DNA of 64,000 bases from Methylobacterium bullatum (lineage in GTDB: Bacteria > Pseudomonadota > Alphaproteobacteria > Rhizobiales > Beijerinckiaceae), in the NCBI GenBank assembly GCA_902712845.1, contig LR743504.1:4128001-4192000 (forward strand), read 5' to 3'. The position numbers were made by a program, and so were the translations under genes. Within the stretch, counting starts at the first letter, position 1. Each line of letters starts with the position of its first letter. A model generated the notes under the pieces. It did no database searches and was not told the DNA's origin. It was given only the letters and a program-made list of their open reading frames with translations. This document shows, one piece after another, positions 43,651-52,421 of this stretch.

Positions 43651-43710
43651 TTGCTGCACGATTCCTTGCCGCACGATTCCTTGCCGCACGATTTCCCGCC
43701 GCATGATCCC
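43651..43710. repeat. Tandem repeat, four 15-base units
   Basis: Units TTGCTGCACGATTCC, TTGCCGCACGATTCC, TTGCCGCACGATTTC and CCGCCGCATGATCCC in the divergent region between the PAP2 phosphatase and the GH63 gene. Same period and copy number as the repeat at 29530-29589, though the unit sequence differs. Confidence 0.8.
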
Positions 43711-43797
43711 CCGTCCTAGCCGGCCGTCGCCCGCCACCCGCCGGTCACGTCCGTTCGGCGCGTGCGTCCAGCCTGGTCCGGCACGAGGGGAATCGGC

Positions 43798-46476
43798 GTG
43801 AGCGAGCTCGACGCCTGGGCCGAGCGCCGCCGCATCGCCGAGCAGGCGCGGGGCGAGCGCGCATGGTCCCTGTGGGGGCCGTATCTCGCCGAGCGCCAAT
43901 GGGGGACGGTGCGGGAGGATTACAGCCGTGACGGCAATGCCTGGCGCTCGCTGACGCACGAGGAGGCACGTTCGCGCGCCTATCGCTGGGGCGAGGACGG
44001 GCTCGCCGGCATCTGCGACGAGCGTGGGCAGATGTGCCTGTCCCTCGCCCTGTGGAATGGCCGCGACCATATCCTGAAGGAACGGCTCTTCGGCCTGACC
44101 AATGAGGAGGGCAACCACGGCGAGGACGTCAAGGAGGTCTATCACTACCTCGATGCGACCCCGAGCCATGCCTACCTGAAGTTCCTCTACCGCTATCCGC
44201 AGGCCGCTTTCCCCTACGAGGACCTCGTCCGCGAGGGGCTGCGCCGGGGCCGCGACCAGCCGGAATACGAGATCGAGGAGACGGGCGCCTTCGCCGAGGA
44301 CCGCTTCTTCGACGTCACCGTGGAGTACGCCAAGGAGGAGATCGACGACATCCATGCGGTGATCACGGCGACCAACCGTGGCCCGGAGGCGGCGGATCTG
44401 CGCCTCGTGCCGCAGCTCTGGTTCCGCAACATCTGGTCGTGGCGCGAGGGACCGGCGGAATCGCGCCCCAGGATGGCGGTCCAGCCCGATGGGAGCATCG
44501 CCTGCGAGCATCCGCGCCTCGGCCGATACCGGCTCTCCTATGGCGGCGAGCCGGAGGTGCTGTTCTGCGAGAACGACACCAACCTGCGCCTGCATGGCTG
44601 GCAGCCCGACGCCCCCGGCCCGTTCAAGGACGGGCTCCACGCGGCCATCGTCGGGGGCGACGAATCCGCCGTGCGGCGGGATGGCGGGACCAAGCTCGGC
44701 CTGCATTACGCCTTCCGCCTCGCGCCCGGCGAAACCCGCCGGGTGACCCTCAGGCTGTCGGCCGGGTCGCGGCCCCGTCCGGTCGACCACGAGGGCGCCA
44801 TCCTGCTGCGCCGGATCGCCGAGGCGGACGCCTTCTACGACGCCCTTCAGGACGGCATCCGCGACACCGATTCGCACGCCATCTTCCGCCAGGCCGCCGC
44901 CGGGCTGATCTGGTCGAAGCAGCTCTATTGTTACGACGTGCGGCTCTGGCTGAAGGGAGACCCGCTCCAGCCGGCCCCGCCGCGCGAGCGCGACGGCGGG
45001 CGCAACATCCACTGGCGCCATTTCGCCGGGTCCGACGTGCTCTCGATGCCGGACAAGTGGGAATATCCCTGGTTCGCGGCCTGGGACCTCGCCTTCCACT
45101 GCCTGCCGCTGGCCCTGCTCGACCCGGATTTCGCCAAGAAGCAGCTCCTGCTCCTCACCCGCGAATGGTACATGCACCCCAACGGCCAACTCCCGGCCTA
45201 CGAATGGGAGTTCGGCGACGCCAACCCGCCGGTCCATGCCTGGGCCACCTACCGGGTGTTCGAGATCGACCGCGACCGGCGCGGCGGACGCGGCGATCTC
45301 GCCTTCCTCGAAGGCGTCTTCCATAAGCTCCTCATCAACTTCACCTGGTGGGTGAACCGCAAGGACGCCGACGGCCGCAACGTCTTCCAGGGCGGCTTCC
45401 TCGGCCTCGACAATGTCGGCGTGTTCGACCGGTCACGCCCGCCCCCCGGCTTCGGCCGCATCCACCAGGCCGACGGCACCGCCTGGATGGCGATGTATTC
45501 GCTCAACATGATGCGCATCGCCCTCGAACTCGCGCTCCACAACGACGTCTACGAGAGCACCGCCTCTAAGTTCTTCGAGCATTTCCTGCTCATCGCCGAG
45601 GCGATGACCGATATGGGCGGCGAGGGCTTCGGCCTGTGGGACGAGGAGGACGAGTTCTACTACGACGAGGTCGACATTCCCGGCGGCGGGATGCTACCTT
45701 TGCGGGTCCGCTCGGTGGTGGGGCTGGTGCCGCTCTTCGCCGTCGAGGTGATCGAGCCCTCGGTGCTGCAGCGGCTGCCGGATTTCGCCCGGCGCCTGAA
45801 CTGGCTCCTCGAAAATCGCCCCCACCTCGCCTGCCTCGTCTCGCGCTGGGACGAGGGCGGCGTCGGCGACCGCAAGCTGCTGTCGCTCCTGCGCGGGCAC
45901 CGGATGAAGGCGCTGCTGCGGCGCATGCTCGACGAGGCCGAGTTCCTCTCGGACCACGGCGTGCGCTCCCTGTCGAAGGCGCATCTGGAGCGGCCCTATT
46001 CCCTCAACGGGTTCGGCGACGCGTTCACGGTTCGCTACGACCCCGCCGATTCCACGTCGAACATGTTCGGCGGCAATTCGAACTGGCGCGGCCCGGTCTG
46101 GATGCCGGTCAACTACCTCGTCGTCGAGGCGTTGCGGCGGTTCCATTCCTATTATGGTGACGACTTCCTGGTGGAATATCCCACCGGATCGGGCACGTTC
46201 CTCACCCTCAACGCCATCGCGGACGCCCTCACCGACCGCCTGATCTCCCTCTTCGCCAAGGGCGAGGACGGGAAGCGGCCGGCCTTCGGAGACCGCCCGC
46301 CGATCGCCTCGGCCCCCGGTGCCGAGGAGGCCCTGCTGTTCCACGAGTTCTTCGACGGCGATACCGGCCGCGGCCTCGGCGCCTCCCACCAGACCGGCTG
46401 GACGGCGCTGATCCTCAACCTGCTGCACCAGAAGGCGCAGAGACCGGAGACGGAGAAGGGGGAAGCGGCGGCGTAA
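43798..46476 (+). CDS. Glycoside hydrolase family 63-type glucosidase
   Basis: Large cytoplasmic enzyme of 892 residues. N-terminal domain has SLWGPYLAERQWGTVREDYS and LFGLTNEEGNHGEDVKEVY, followed by YRYPQAAFPYEDLVREG. The (alpha/alpha) barrel contains KWEYPWFAAWDLAFHCLPLAL, NPPVHAWATYRVF and GGNSNWRGPVWMPVNYLV, signatures of bacterial GH63 relatives of processing alpha-glucosidase. Probable substrates are alpha-linked glucosyl glycerates or mannosyl/glucosyl oligosaccharides. The GTG at 43798 follows GAGGGG; a GTG at 43762 is the alternative. Monocistronic as seen; a carbohydrate theme is shared with the GH15/GFOR genes. Confidence 0.83.
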   Translation: MSELDAWAERRRIAEQARGERAWSLWGPYLAERQWGTVREDYSRDGNAWRSLTHEEARSRAYRWGEDGLAGICDERGQMCLSLALWNGRDHILKERLFGLTNEEGNHGEDVKEVYHYLDATPSHAYLKFLYRYPQAAFPYEDLVREGLRRGRDQPEYEIEETGAFAEDRFFDVTVEYAKEEIDDIHAVITATNRGPEAADLRLVPQLWFRNIWSWREGPAESRPRMAVQPDGSIACEHPRLGRYRLSYGGEPEVLFCENDTNLRLHGWQPDAPGPFKDGLHAAIVGGDESAVRRDGGTKLGLHYAFRLAPGETRRVTLRLSAGSRPRPVDHEGAILLRRIAEADAFYDALQDGIRDTDSHAIFRQAAAGLIWSKQLYCYDVRLWLKGDPLQPAPPRERDGGRNIHWRHFAGSDVLSMPDKWEYPWFAAWDLAFHCLPLALLDPDFAKKQLLLLTREWYMHPNGQLPAYEWEFGDANPPVHAWATYRVFEIDRDRRGGRGDLAFLEGVFHKLLINFTWWVNRKDADGRNVFQGGFLGLDNVGVFDRSRPPPGFGRIHQADGTAWMAMYSLNMMRIALELALHNDVYESTASKFFEHFLLIAEAMTDMGGEGFGLWDEEDEFYYDEVDIPGGGMLPLRVRSVVGLVPLFAVEVIEPSVLQRLPDFARRLNWLLENRPHLACLVSRWDEGGVGDRKLLSLLRGHRMKALLRRMLDEAEFLSDHGVRSLSKAHLERPYSLNGFGDAFTVRYDPADSTSNMFGGNSNWRGPVWMPVNYLVVEALRRFHSYYGDDFLVEYPTGSGTFLTLNAIADALTDRLISLFAKGEDGKRPAFGDRPPIASAPGAEEALLFHEFFDGDTGRGLGASHQTGWTALILNLLHQKAQRPETEKGEAAA

Positions 46477-46819
46477 CGGGCAAAGCCGGGTCGACCCGTG
46501 GTCATCGAGCGGCACGCAAACCCGTTCGAGGGTTGCCTCCGAACTCCCGTGCCGCGGCCATGAACCGTGATCCCGTCTTGTTGTGGCGCTGCAACACCAC
46601 GGCGAATTAATGGCAGTGAAGAACCGGAGTGTAGTTTGGAAACGTCCTGACTGAGAATATTTATCCCGGAAATACAAAGATTTGCTCAGCCGAAAGCCCG
46701 ATAATTTAGAAATCATATAAAGTGATACAGGTCTTGCATATTGCGGTGCGGACTCCTTTGCTCGACGTCACGGTCATCAAGCGGTGCTGCCATGATCCAA
46801 GGTGGGTGGGGCTGGTGTC
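46477..46819. promoter_or_regulatory. Promoter region of the iron-uptake sigma gene, with candidate ICE box
   Basis: 343 bases, markedly AT-rich between about 46600 and 46760 in contrast to the coding DNA around. A candidate Irr (ICE) box, TTTAGAA-ATC-ATATAAA at 46705-46721, differs from the palindromic consensus TTTAGAA-N3-TTCTAAA at two positions and lies 99-115 bases upstream of the sigma factor ATG. A purine/GT-rich stretch precedes the start codon. Confidence 0.5.
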
Positions 46820-47329
46820 ATGCCAACGGTTTCAGTCGATGCGCTGCATCGTAGCGAGGGTCTGAAGCTTCAACGCTTTCTGCTTCGGCTGCTCGACAAT
46901 CCCGCCGACGCTGCCGATGCGATGCAGGAAACCTATCTCCGCCTCATTAAGGCGCTCAACAGGACCGAGATCGAGCACCCGCCGATCTTCCTGTTTTTCG
47001 TGGCCCGCAACGTCGCCAACAGCTTGGGAAAGCGTCGCCGGTTCGAGGCCGATCTGTTCCGGCAGGTAACGGACGTCCATCTCGCGAACGGCATCGACGA
47101 GACGATCCGCACGGAGGAGCAGGTCGTCGCGCGCCAGCAGCTCCGCCTGGTCGCGGCCGCCATCGATGAGCTGCCGCCACGGTGCCGGGAGGTCTTTCTG
47201 CTCAGCAGCTTCGATGGACTTGCGAACGGAGAGATCGCGGCGCGGCTCGGTATCAGCCGCAACATGGTCGAGAAGCACCTCATGAAGGCGCTGCTTCATA
47301 CCCGCCGTCGCTGCGCCGACTTCTTCTAG
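46820..47329 (+). CDS. ECF RNA polymerase sigma factor, FecI-like
   Basis: Sigma factor of 169 residues. Region 2 is DNPADAADAMQETYLRLIKAL with RNVANSLGKRRRFE; region 4 is AIDELPPRCREVFLLSSFDGLANGEIAARLGISRNMVEKHL, whose helix-turn-helix fits FecI-type (iron) sigma factors. Directly followed by a FecR-type regulator and a TonB-dependent receptor with an STN domain, so it should direct transcription of the receptor in response to ligand binding at the cell surface. The ATG at 46820 was chosen; an upstream in-frame GTG at 46802 adds six residues. Confidence 0.92.
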   Translation: MPTVSVDALHRSEGLKLQRFLLRLLDNPADAADAMQETYLRLIKALNRTEIEHPPIFLFFVARNVANSLGKRRRFEADLFRQVTDVHLANGIDETIRTEEQVVARQQLRLVAAAIDELPPRCREVFLLSSFDGLANGEIAARLGISRNMVEKHLMKALLHTRRRCADFF

Positions 47330-47432
47330 TGTTGCGATGCCCTGACCCCGTATGTCGGGAGCTTGCGATCCGGCGCGTCCGCGATGAAGGACCGGATTGG
47401 CTGATCCCCTCTCGGCACACCGGTAGAGCGGC

Positions 47433-48368
47433 ATGAACGAACGCATCTCACCGGATGCATCGCACGGGGCGGAGGACGATCCCGTCTATGAGGCCGCCGC
47501 TCTTTGGGTCGTACGGCTCGCCTCGGCTGATTCGAGCAGCGCCGATCGAAAGGCCTTCGAGGTCTGGCGCAGGGCCGATCCGGCCCATGCCGAAGCCTAT
47601 GCGGAGATGGAGACATGGCGTCGAACCATGGGCCAAGTGCCAGATCCGCGCGAGCGTAAGTCCAGGCGGGCCGTGGGGCTGGGCGCCGTCGTGGCGATCG
47701 CCCTCTCCGGAATGGCGGGGGCTCAACTCGGTTGGATCGATCGCCTGCGAGCCGATGCGTGGACGGGCGTGGGCGAGATCGAAACGCGGACCTTGGTCGA
47801 TGGGAGCCGGATCGACCTCAATACCGATACGGCGATTGCGCTGCGTTTCACGGCCGAGGAGCGCGCCGTCGATCTCCTCCGGGGCGAAGCGGTGTTCGAT
47901 GTCGTGCCCGATCCTCAGCGTCCCTTCGTCGTGCGCGGGAGCGGTGTCAGTGCCCGCGCCGTCGGAACCCGCTTCTACGTGCGGGTCGATGGAGCCTCCG
48001 ATCCCGTCGGCGTTGCCGAGGGGCGTGTGGATGTCTCGACGGCCGTCGGTCACACGCTGCTCCATCCGGGTGAGGTCGCGTTCCGGGACGCGGCCGACCG
48101 CCCCGTCGCGCGGCAGGGAAATGTCGCCCAGGCGATGTCGTGGCGGGACGGCAAGCTCTCGTTCTCCGGCCAAACCCTCCGGCAGGTCATTACTGAGCTC
48201 GAGCGCTATCGGCGCGGGCGGATCTTGCTGATGGATTCCGCCGTCGGCGAGCGGCGCTTCAGCGGTACGCTCGATCCGCGCGATACCGACGAGGCCCTCG
48301 ACGTGCTGGTCGCCACGATGGGGATCCGCCTCACCCGCCTGACGCCGTTCGTGATCCTGGTTCGTTAG
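47433..48368 (+). CDS. FecR-family anti-sigma/regulator protein
   Basis: Inner-membrane regulator of 311 residues. The cytoplasmic N-terminal DUF4880-type part has EAAALWVVRLASADSSSADR and FEVWRRADPAHAEAYAEME; one membrane helix near residue 80-95 (VGLGAVVAIALSGMAGAQLG) leads to the periplasmic FecR domain with TRTLVDGSRIDLNTDTAIAL and LLRGEAVFDV. The C-terminal segment (SGQTLRQVITELERYRRG and FSGTLDPRDTDEALDVL) is a secretin/STN-like fold that contacts the receptor. It transmits the receptor signal to the sigma factor encoded upstream. Confidence 0.92.
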   Translation: MNERISPDASHGAEDDPVYEAAALWVVRLASADSSSADRKAFEVWRRADPAHAEAYAEMETWRRTMGQVPDPRERKSRRAVGLGAVVAIALSGMAGAQLGWIDRLRADAWTGVGEIETRTLVDGSRIDLNTDTAIALRFTAEERAVDLLRGEAVFDVVPDPQRPFVVRGSGVSARAVGTRFYVRVDGASDPVGVAEGRVDVSTAVGHTLLHPGEVAFRDAADRPVARQGNVAQAMSWRDGKLSFSGQTLRQVITELERYRRGRILLMDSAVGERRFSGTLDPRDTDEALDVLVATMGIRLTRLTPFVILVR

Positions 48369-48487
48369 AGCGCTCTCCGCCGAAGCGCGAAAAAAGTTCC
48401 GGGGAGGACGTCAGGAGATGCGCCGGTCGACGGTCTATCTCCGCAGGGACGAGGAAGCGCGAAGCGCACCGCCCCGGTTTTGGACGG

Positions 48488-51046
48488 ATGGGGCCGATGA
48501 TGCTGATGCAGGGTCGAGATGTCGGGGCGCGCTGGCTCGCGCGCGGAGCGGTGATCGGGGTTTCGGTCGTCGCGATGAATCAGGCCGCGGCCGCTCAGCA
48601 ACCCTCCTCCGCGCGCCGGCTCTTTCAAACCCTGCCCCGGTTCGACCTCGTCCCGGGCTCGACACAGATGGCGGAGCATTCCGCCGATCAGACCACGCTC
48701 CGCGTCAGGGTCTCCATCGAGGCAGGTCCCCTCGAGCCGGCACTCGCGGCATTGTCCGAACAGGTGCAGCTCAAGCTGGCCTACAAGACGTCGCTGACCG
48801 AGAATCTCGTCACGGCGGGCGTCGCCGGCGATTTCCTGCCCCTCGAGGCCTTGGCCAAGCTGCTGGAGAACACCGGTTTGACGTATCGTTCGGCCGGTCC
48901 GTCGACCATCACCCTCGTCAATCCGCGCTTCGTCCAGCTCGAAGCGCCGACGGCGCCGCCGGGAGGTGTCCTCCTCGACGAGCTTTCGGTGGAGGCGCAG
49001 CGGGCGAGCGCCGTAGATTCGATGTCGGCCGCCACAGGGTTGTCCGCCCCCTATGCCGGGGGCCAGGTGGCACGGGGGGGACGGATCGGTTTGCTCGGCA
49101 ATGTCGACACGGCGAAAACGCCGTTCAATGTGACGAGCTATACGGACCGCTTCATCCGGGACCGGCAGGCGGGCACCGTGTCCGAGGCACTCATCCTCGA
49201 TCCCTCCGTCCGGGCTACGCAGACGACGGGTGCGCCCTTCGACTCGTTCTCCATCCGCGGCTTTCCCATCAACGAGGGGACCAGCGGCGAGATCGCCTTC
49301 GACGGGATCTACGGCGTTGCGCCGAGCCTGCGCGTCCTCACCGACTATGCCGAGCGCATCGAAGTCCTGAAGGGTCCCTCGGCGGCACTCTCGGGGATCG
49401 CTCCGAACGGGGGAATCGGGGGCGTCATCAACGTGGTCCCGAAGCGTGCGGGCGAGGATCTGACGCGTGTCACCCTCGATTACGGTTCGATCGCACGCGG
49501 CGGCGGCCAACTGGACATGGCGCGGCGGTACGGGGCGAACCGGGAATGGGGGGCGCGGTTCGTTGGCAGCCTGCGGGGCGGCGATACGCCCATCGATCGC
49601 CAGTCCGAGACGACGGGGGTCGCGTCGCTCGCCCTCGATTACCAGGGGGACCGCTTCCGGGCATGGCTCTACCTGCTGGCACAGAACGATCGCTTCACCG
49701 CACCCCTGCGCCCCTTCCTTCTCAGGGCCGGCGTGCCCGTACCGAGGGCCGCCGACGGTCGTCTGAACGTGAGCCAACCCTGGGAATACTCGAAGGTGGA
49801 CGATCGCGGCGGTCTGCTGCGCATGGAGTACGACCTGAGCGACCAGATCACCCTCTTTGCCGACATCGGCGGTTCGCAAACGGGCGTCGAGCGTTACTTC
49901 GCATCCGCACCGACCATCACCAACGTCTTCGGCGACACCACCACGGCCCCGCAATACTACAATCTCGGCGTCGACCGGCTCACCTATGACGGCGGCATCC
50001 GAACCAAGTTCGAGACCGGGTTCATCCGCCACGCCTTCGCCGTGCAGGCCTCGGTCTACACCGAGGAGACGGGACGGGATCTTTCCGCCGTGCGCGGCAG
50101 CTATCTGTCGAACATCTACAATCCCGTCCTCGCCCCCTACATCGCTCCGGTCATCTCGTCGTCTCGGCCGCGCCTGTCCGACAGTACGCTGACGGGGGTC
50201 TCGGTGGCGGACACGATGTCCGTCCTCGATGAGCGCATTCTCCTGACCGTGGGCGTGCGGCAGCAGCGTATCGAGGCCCGCAACTACGTCTCGAACGTGG
50301 GCACACTGGCCTCGTCCTACGATCAGAGCGCGACCAGTCCCCTCGTCGGTCTCGTCGTACGGCCCTGGGAGAACGTTTCTCTCTACGGCAACTATATCGA
50401 AGGCCTGAGCCGTGGCGACATCGCTCCGGCCACCGCGACCAATTTCGGCGAAGTGTTGGCACCCTATGTCGCGCAACAAATCGAGGCTGGCATCAAGGTG
50501 GATTTCGGCCGGATCGGCACATCCTTCAGCGCCTTCCAGATCACGCGGCCCATCGGCGAGCTGAGCCCGGACAACCGCTATGCCCAAACCGGCGAACAGA
50601 CGGTGAGCGGCCTGGAGTTCAACGTCTATGGCGAGATCGCACCGGAGATGCGTGTCCTCGGCGGCCTCACCTTGCTCGACGGCGTGCGCACGCGATCCGC
50701 GCTGGCCGCCAATGTGGGTAATCGGCCGATCGGCGTACCCGATGTGCAGCTCAATCTCGGAGCGGAGTGGGATCTGCCCTGGGTCTCGGGCCTGACCCTG
50801 AACGGCGCCGTCATCTACACAGGGCGGCAATTCGTCGATACGGCGAACGCCCAGGCCCTGCCGGATTGGGCGCGTCTCGATCTCGGACTTCGCTATTCGA
50901 CCCTGCTGGAAGGGCGCCGGACGACGTTTCGCGCCAATGTGCTGAACGTGACGGGGACGGATTACTGGACCGGCGTGGCGTCGTTCGGCACGTTCTTCCA
51001 GGGGGCGCCGCGCACCTATCTGTTGTCGATGTCGATCGACCTCTGA
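48488..51046 (+). CDS. TonB-dependent siderophore receptor with STN signalling domain
   Basis: Outer-membrane receptor of 852 residues. Signal peptide about 1-36; STN (secretin/TonB N-terminal) domain about 70-155 (LEPALAALSEQVQLKLAYKTS), the hallmark of FecA-type transducers; TonB-box region DELSVEAQR; plug domain with SIRGFPINEGTSGEIAFDGIYG-like and IEVLKGPSAALSGIAPNGGIGGVINV; beta barrel ending RTYLLSMSIDL with a terminal hydrophobic residue. Hydroxamate or catecholate ferric siderophores are likely ligands. It closes a FecI-FecR-receptor unit, so expression is probably ligand-induced and iron-repressed. ATGs at 48497 and 48500 are alternative starts. Confidence 0.93.
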   Translation: MGPMMLMQGRDVGARWLARGAVIGVSVVAMNQAAAAQQPSSARRLFQTLPRFDLVPGSTQMAEHSADQTTLRVRVSIEAGPLEPALAALSEQVQLKLAYKTSLTENLVTAGVAGDFLPLEALAKLLENTGLTYRSAGPSTITLVNPRFVQLEAPTAPPGGVLLDELSVEAQRASAVDSMSAATGLSAPYAGGQVARGGRIGLLGNVDTAKTPFNVTSYTDRFIRDRQAGTVSEALILDPSVRATQTTGAPFDSFSIRGFPINEGTSGEIAFDGIYGVAPSLRVLTDYAERIEVLKGPSAALSGIAPNGGIGGVINVVPKRAGEDLTRVTLDYGSIARGGGQLDMARRYGANREWGARFVGSLRGGDTPIDRQSETTGVASLALDYQGDRFRAWLYLLAQNDRFTAPLRPFLLRAGVPVPRAADGRLNVSQPWEYSKVDDRGGLLRMEYDLSDQITLFADIGGSQTGVERYFASAPTITNVFGDTTTAPQYYNLGVDRLTYDGGIRTKFETGFIRHAFAVQASVYTEETGRDLSAVRGSYLSNIYNPVLAPYIAPVISSSRPRLSDSTLTGVSVADTMSVLDERILLTVGVRQQRIEARNYVSNVGTLASSYDQSATSPLVGLVVRPWENVSLYGNYIEGLSRGDIAPATATNFGEVLAPYVAQQIEAGIKVDFGRIGTSFSAFQITRPIGELSPDNRYAQTGEQTVSGLEFNVYGEIAPEMRVLGGLTLLDGVRTRSALAANVGNRPIGVPDVQLNLGAEWDLPWVSGLTLNGAVIYTGRQFVDTANAQALPDWARLDLGLRYSTLLEGRRTTFRANVLNVTGTDYWTGVASFGTFFQGAPRTYLLSMSIDL

Positions 51047-51082
51047 TCGGCGACAGCGCGTTCCCCATCGGGACAGGAACGC

Positions 51083-52342
51083 ATGCCCGTTCCGACGCTC
51101 TGTAGGCTTGCCGTCGGGCTCGTCCCCTGGCAGGCGTCGTCCATGCCGGAAACCTCGCCCGCCCGCCGTCCCTTCTCCGCCCTGCGCAACGCGCTCCAAA
51201 GCGAGTCCGGCGGCGGGTTGATCCTGATGGCGAGCGCCGTGCTCGCCCTGATCGTCGCCAATTCCCCGCTGGCATCGGGCTATTTCGCGCTGCTGGAGGC
51301 TTATGTCGGCGGCCTCAGCGTGCTGCACTGGGTCAATGACGGCCTGATGGCGCTGTTCTTCCTGCTCGTCGGCCTGGAGATCAAGCGCGAGGTGCTCGAC
51401 GGGCGGCTGCGCACCTGGCCGGACCGTGTCCTGCCGGGGGTGGCGGCGTTGGGGGGCATGGTCGCCCCGGCGCTGATCTATGTCCTCGTCAACCGCTCCT
51501 CGCCCGAGACCCTGCGGGGCTGGGCGATCCCCACCGCCACCGACATCGCCTTCGCGCTCGGAATCCTCGCCCTGCTCGGATCGCGCGTTCCCGTCTCGCT
51601 GAAGGTGTTCCTCACGGCGCTGGCCATCATCGACGACCTCGGCGCGGTGCTGATCATCGCCGCCTTCTACACCGCCGACCTGTCGCTGCCGATGCTGGCC
51701 GGCGCGGGCGTCACCGTGGCGATCCTGGTCGGGCTCAACCGCGCGGGTGTGAGCCGCCTCTCGCCCTATCTCGTCCTCGGCGCGGTCCTGTGGTTCCTCG
51801 TGCTGAAATCGGGCATCCACGCCACCATCGCGGGGGTGCTCCTGGCGCTCACCATTCCCCTGCGCCCGAGCCCCGCCAGACCCGACGATCCGGCCTCGCC
51901 GCTCCACCAGTTGGAACATGCGCTCCAGCCCTGGTCGGCCTATCTCGTGTTGCCCGTCTTCGGATTTGCCAATGCCGGGGTCTCGCTCGGCGGCATGTCG
52001 CCGGGGATGCTGTCCGATCCGGTGACGCTGGGCGTGGCGCTCGGCCTGTTCGCCGGCAAGCAGATCGGCGTGTTCGGCGCGGTCTTGGCCGCCGTGAAGC
52101 TCGGCCTCGCCCAGCGCCCGGCCCATGCCGGCTGGTGGCAGATCTACGGCCTGTCGCTCCTCTGCGGCATCGGCTTCACCATGAGCCTGTTCATCGGCCT
52201 CCTCGCTTTCGCGGACGATCCCGGCCTCGGCACGCAGACCAAGATCGGCGTGCTCCTCGGCTCCGTGACGTCCATGATCGCCGGGGCCCTCGTCCTCCTC
52301 GTCGCGCCCGTACCGAACCGTCGGGCCGGCCCCGCGGCGTGA
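51083..52342 (+). CDS. nhaA: Na+/H+ antiporter NhaA
   Basis: Antiporter of 419 residues (399 if the ATG at 51143 is used). After SESGGGLILMASAVLALIVANSP comes the NhaA-specific FFLLVGLEIKREVLDG, the discontinuous helix 4 TATDIAFALGILALLG and the ion-binding Asp pair in ALAIIDDLGAVLIIA; helices 10-11 have SGIHATIAGVLLAL and IGFTMSLFIGLLAF. It exchanges protons for sodium across the inner membrane in alkaline or saline conditions. The upstream start has the better AGGA site, but the 20 additional residues are not typical of the family. Confidence 0.93.
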   Translation: MPVPTLCRLAVGLVPWQASSMPETSPARRPFSALRNALQSESGGGLILMASAVLALIVANSPLASGYFALLEAYVGGLSVLHWVNDGLMALFFLLVGLEIKREVLDGRLRTWPDRVLPGVAALGGMVAPALIYVLVNRSSPETLRGWAIPTATDIAFALGILALLGSRVPVSLKVFLTALAIIDDLGAVLIIAAFYTADLSLPMLAGAGVTVAILVGLNRAGVSRLSPYLVLGAVLWFLVLKSGIHATIAGVLLALTIPLRPSPARPDDPASPLHQLEHALQPWSAYLVLPVFGFANAGVSLGGMSPGMLSDPVTLGVALGLFAGKQIGVFGAVLAAVKLGLAQRPAHAGWWQIYGLSLLCGIGFTMSLFIGLLAFADDPGLGTQTKIGVLLGSVTSMIAGALVLLVAPVPNRRAGPAA

Positions 52343-52421
52343 GGACGCGCCCTCGGTCTCATCCGCCTTTGACAACACAATCTTAAAAGGGATCGCTTAG
52401 ACTGGTCAGTCGGAGAGCAGG

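Noticed and set aside
48365..52378. Very long minus-strand open frame opposite the TonB receptor and nhaA
   Set aside because: Composition is typical of antisense reading in GC-rich DNA; the plus strand has three recognisable genes here.
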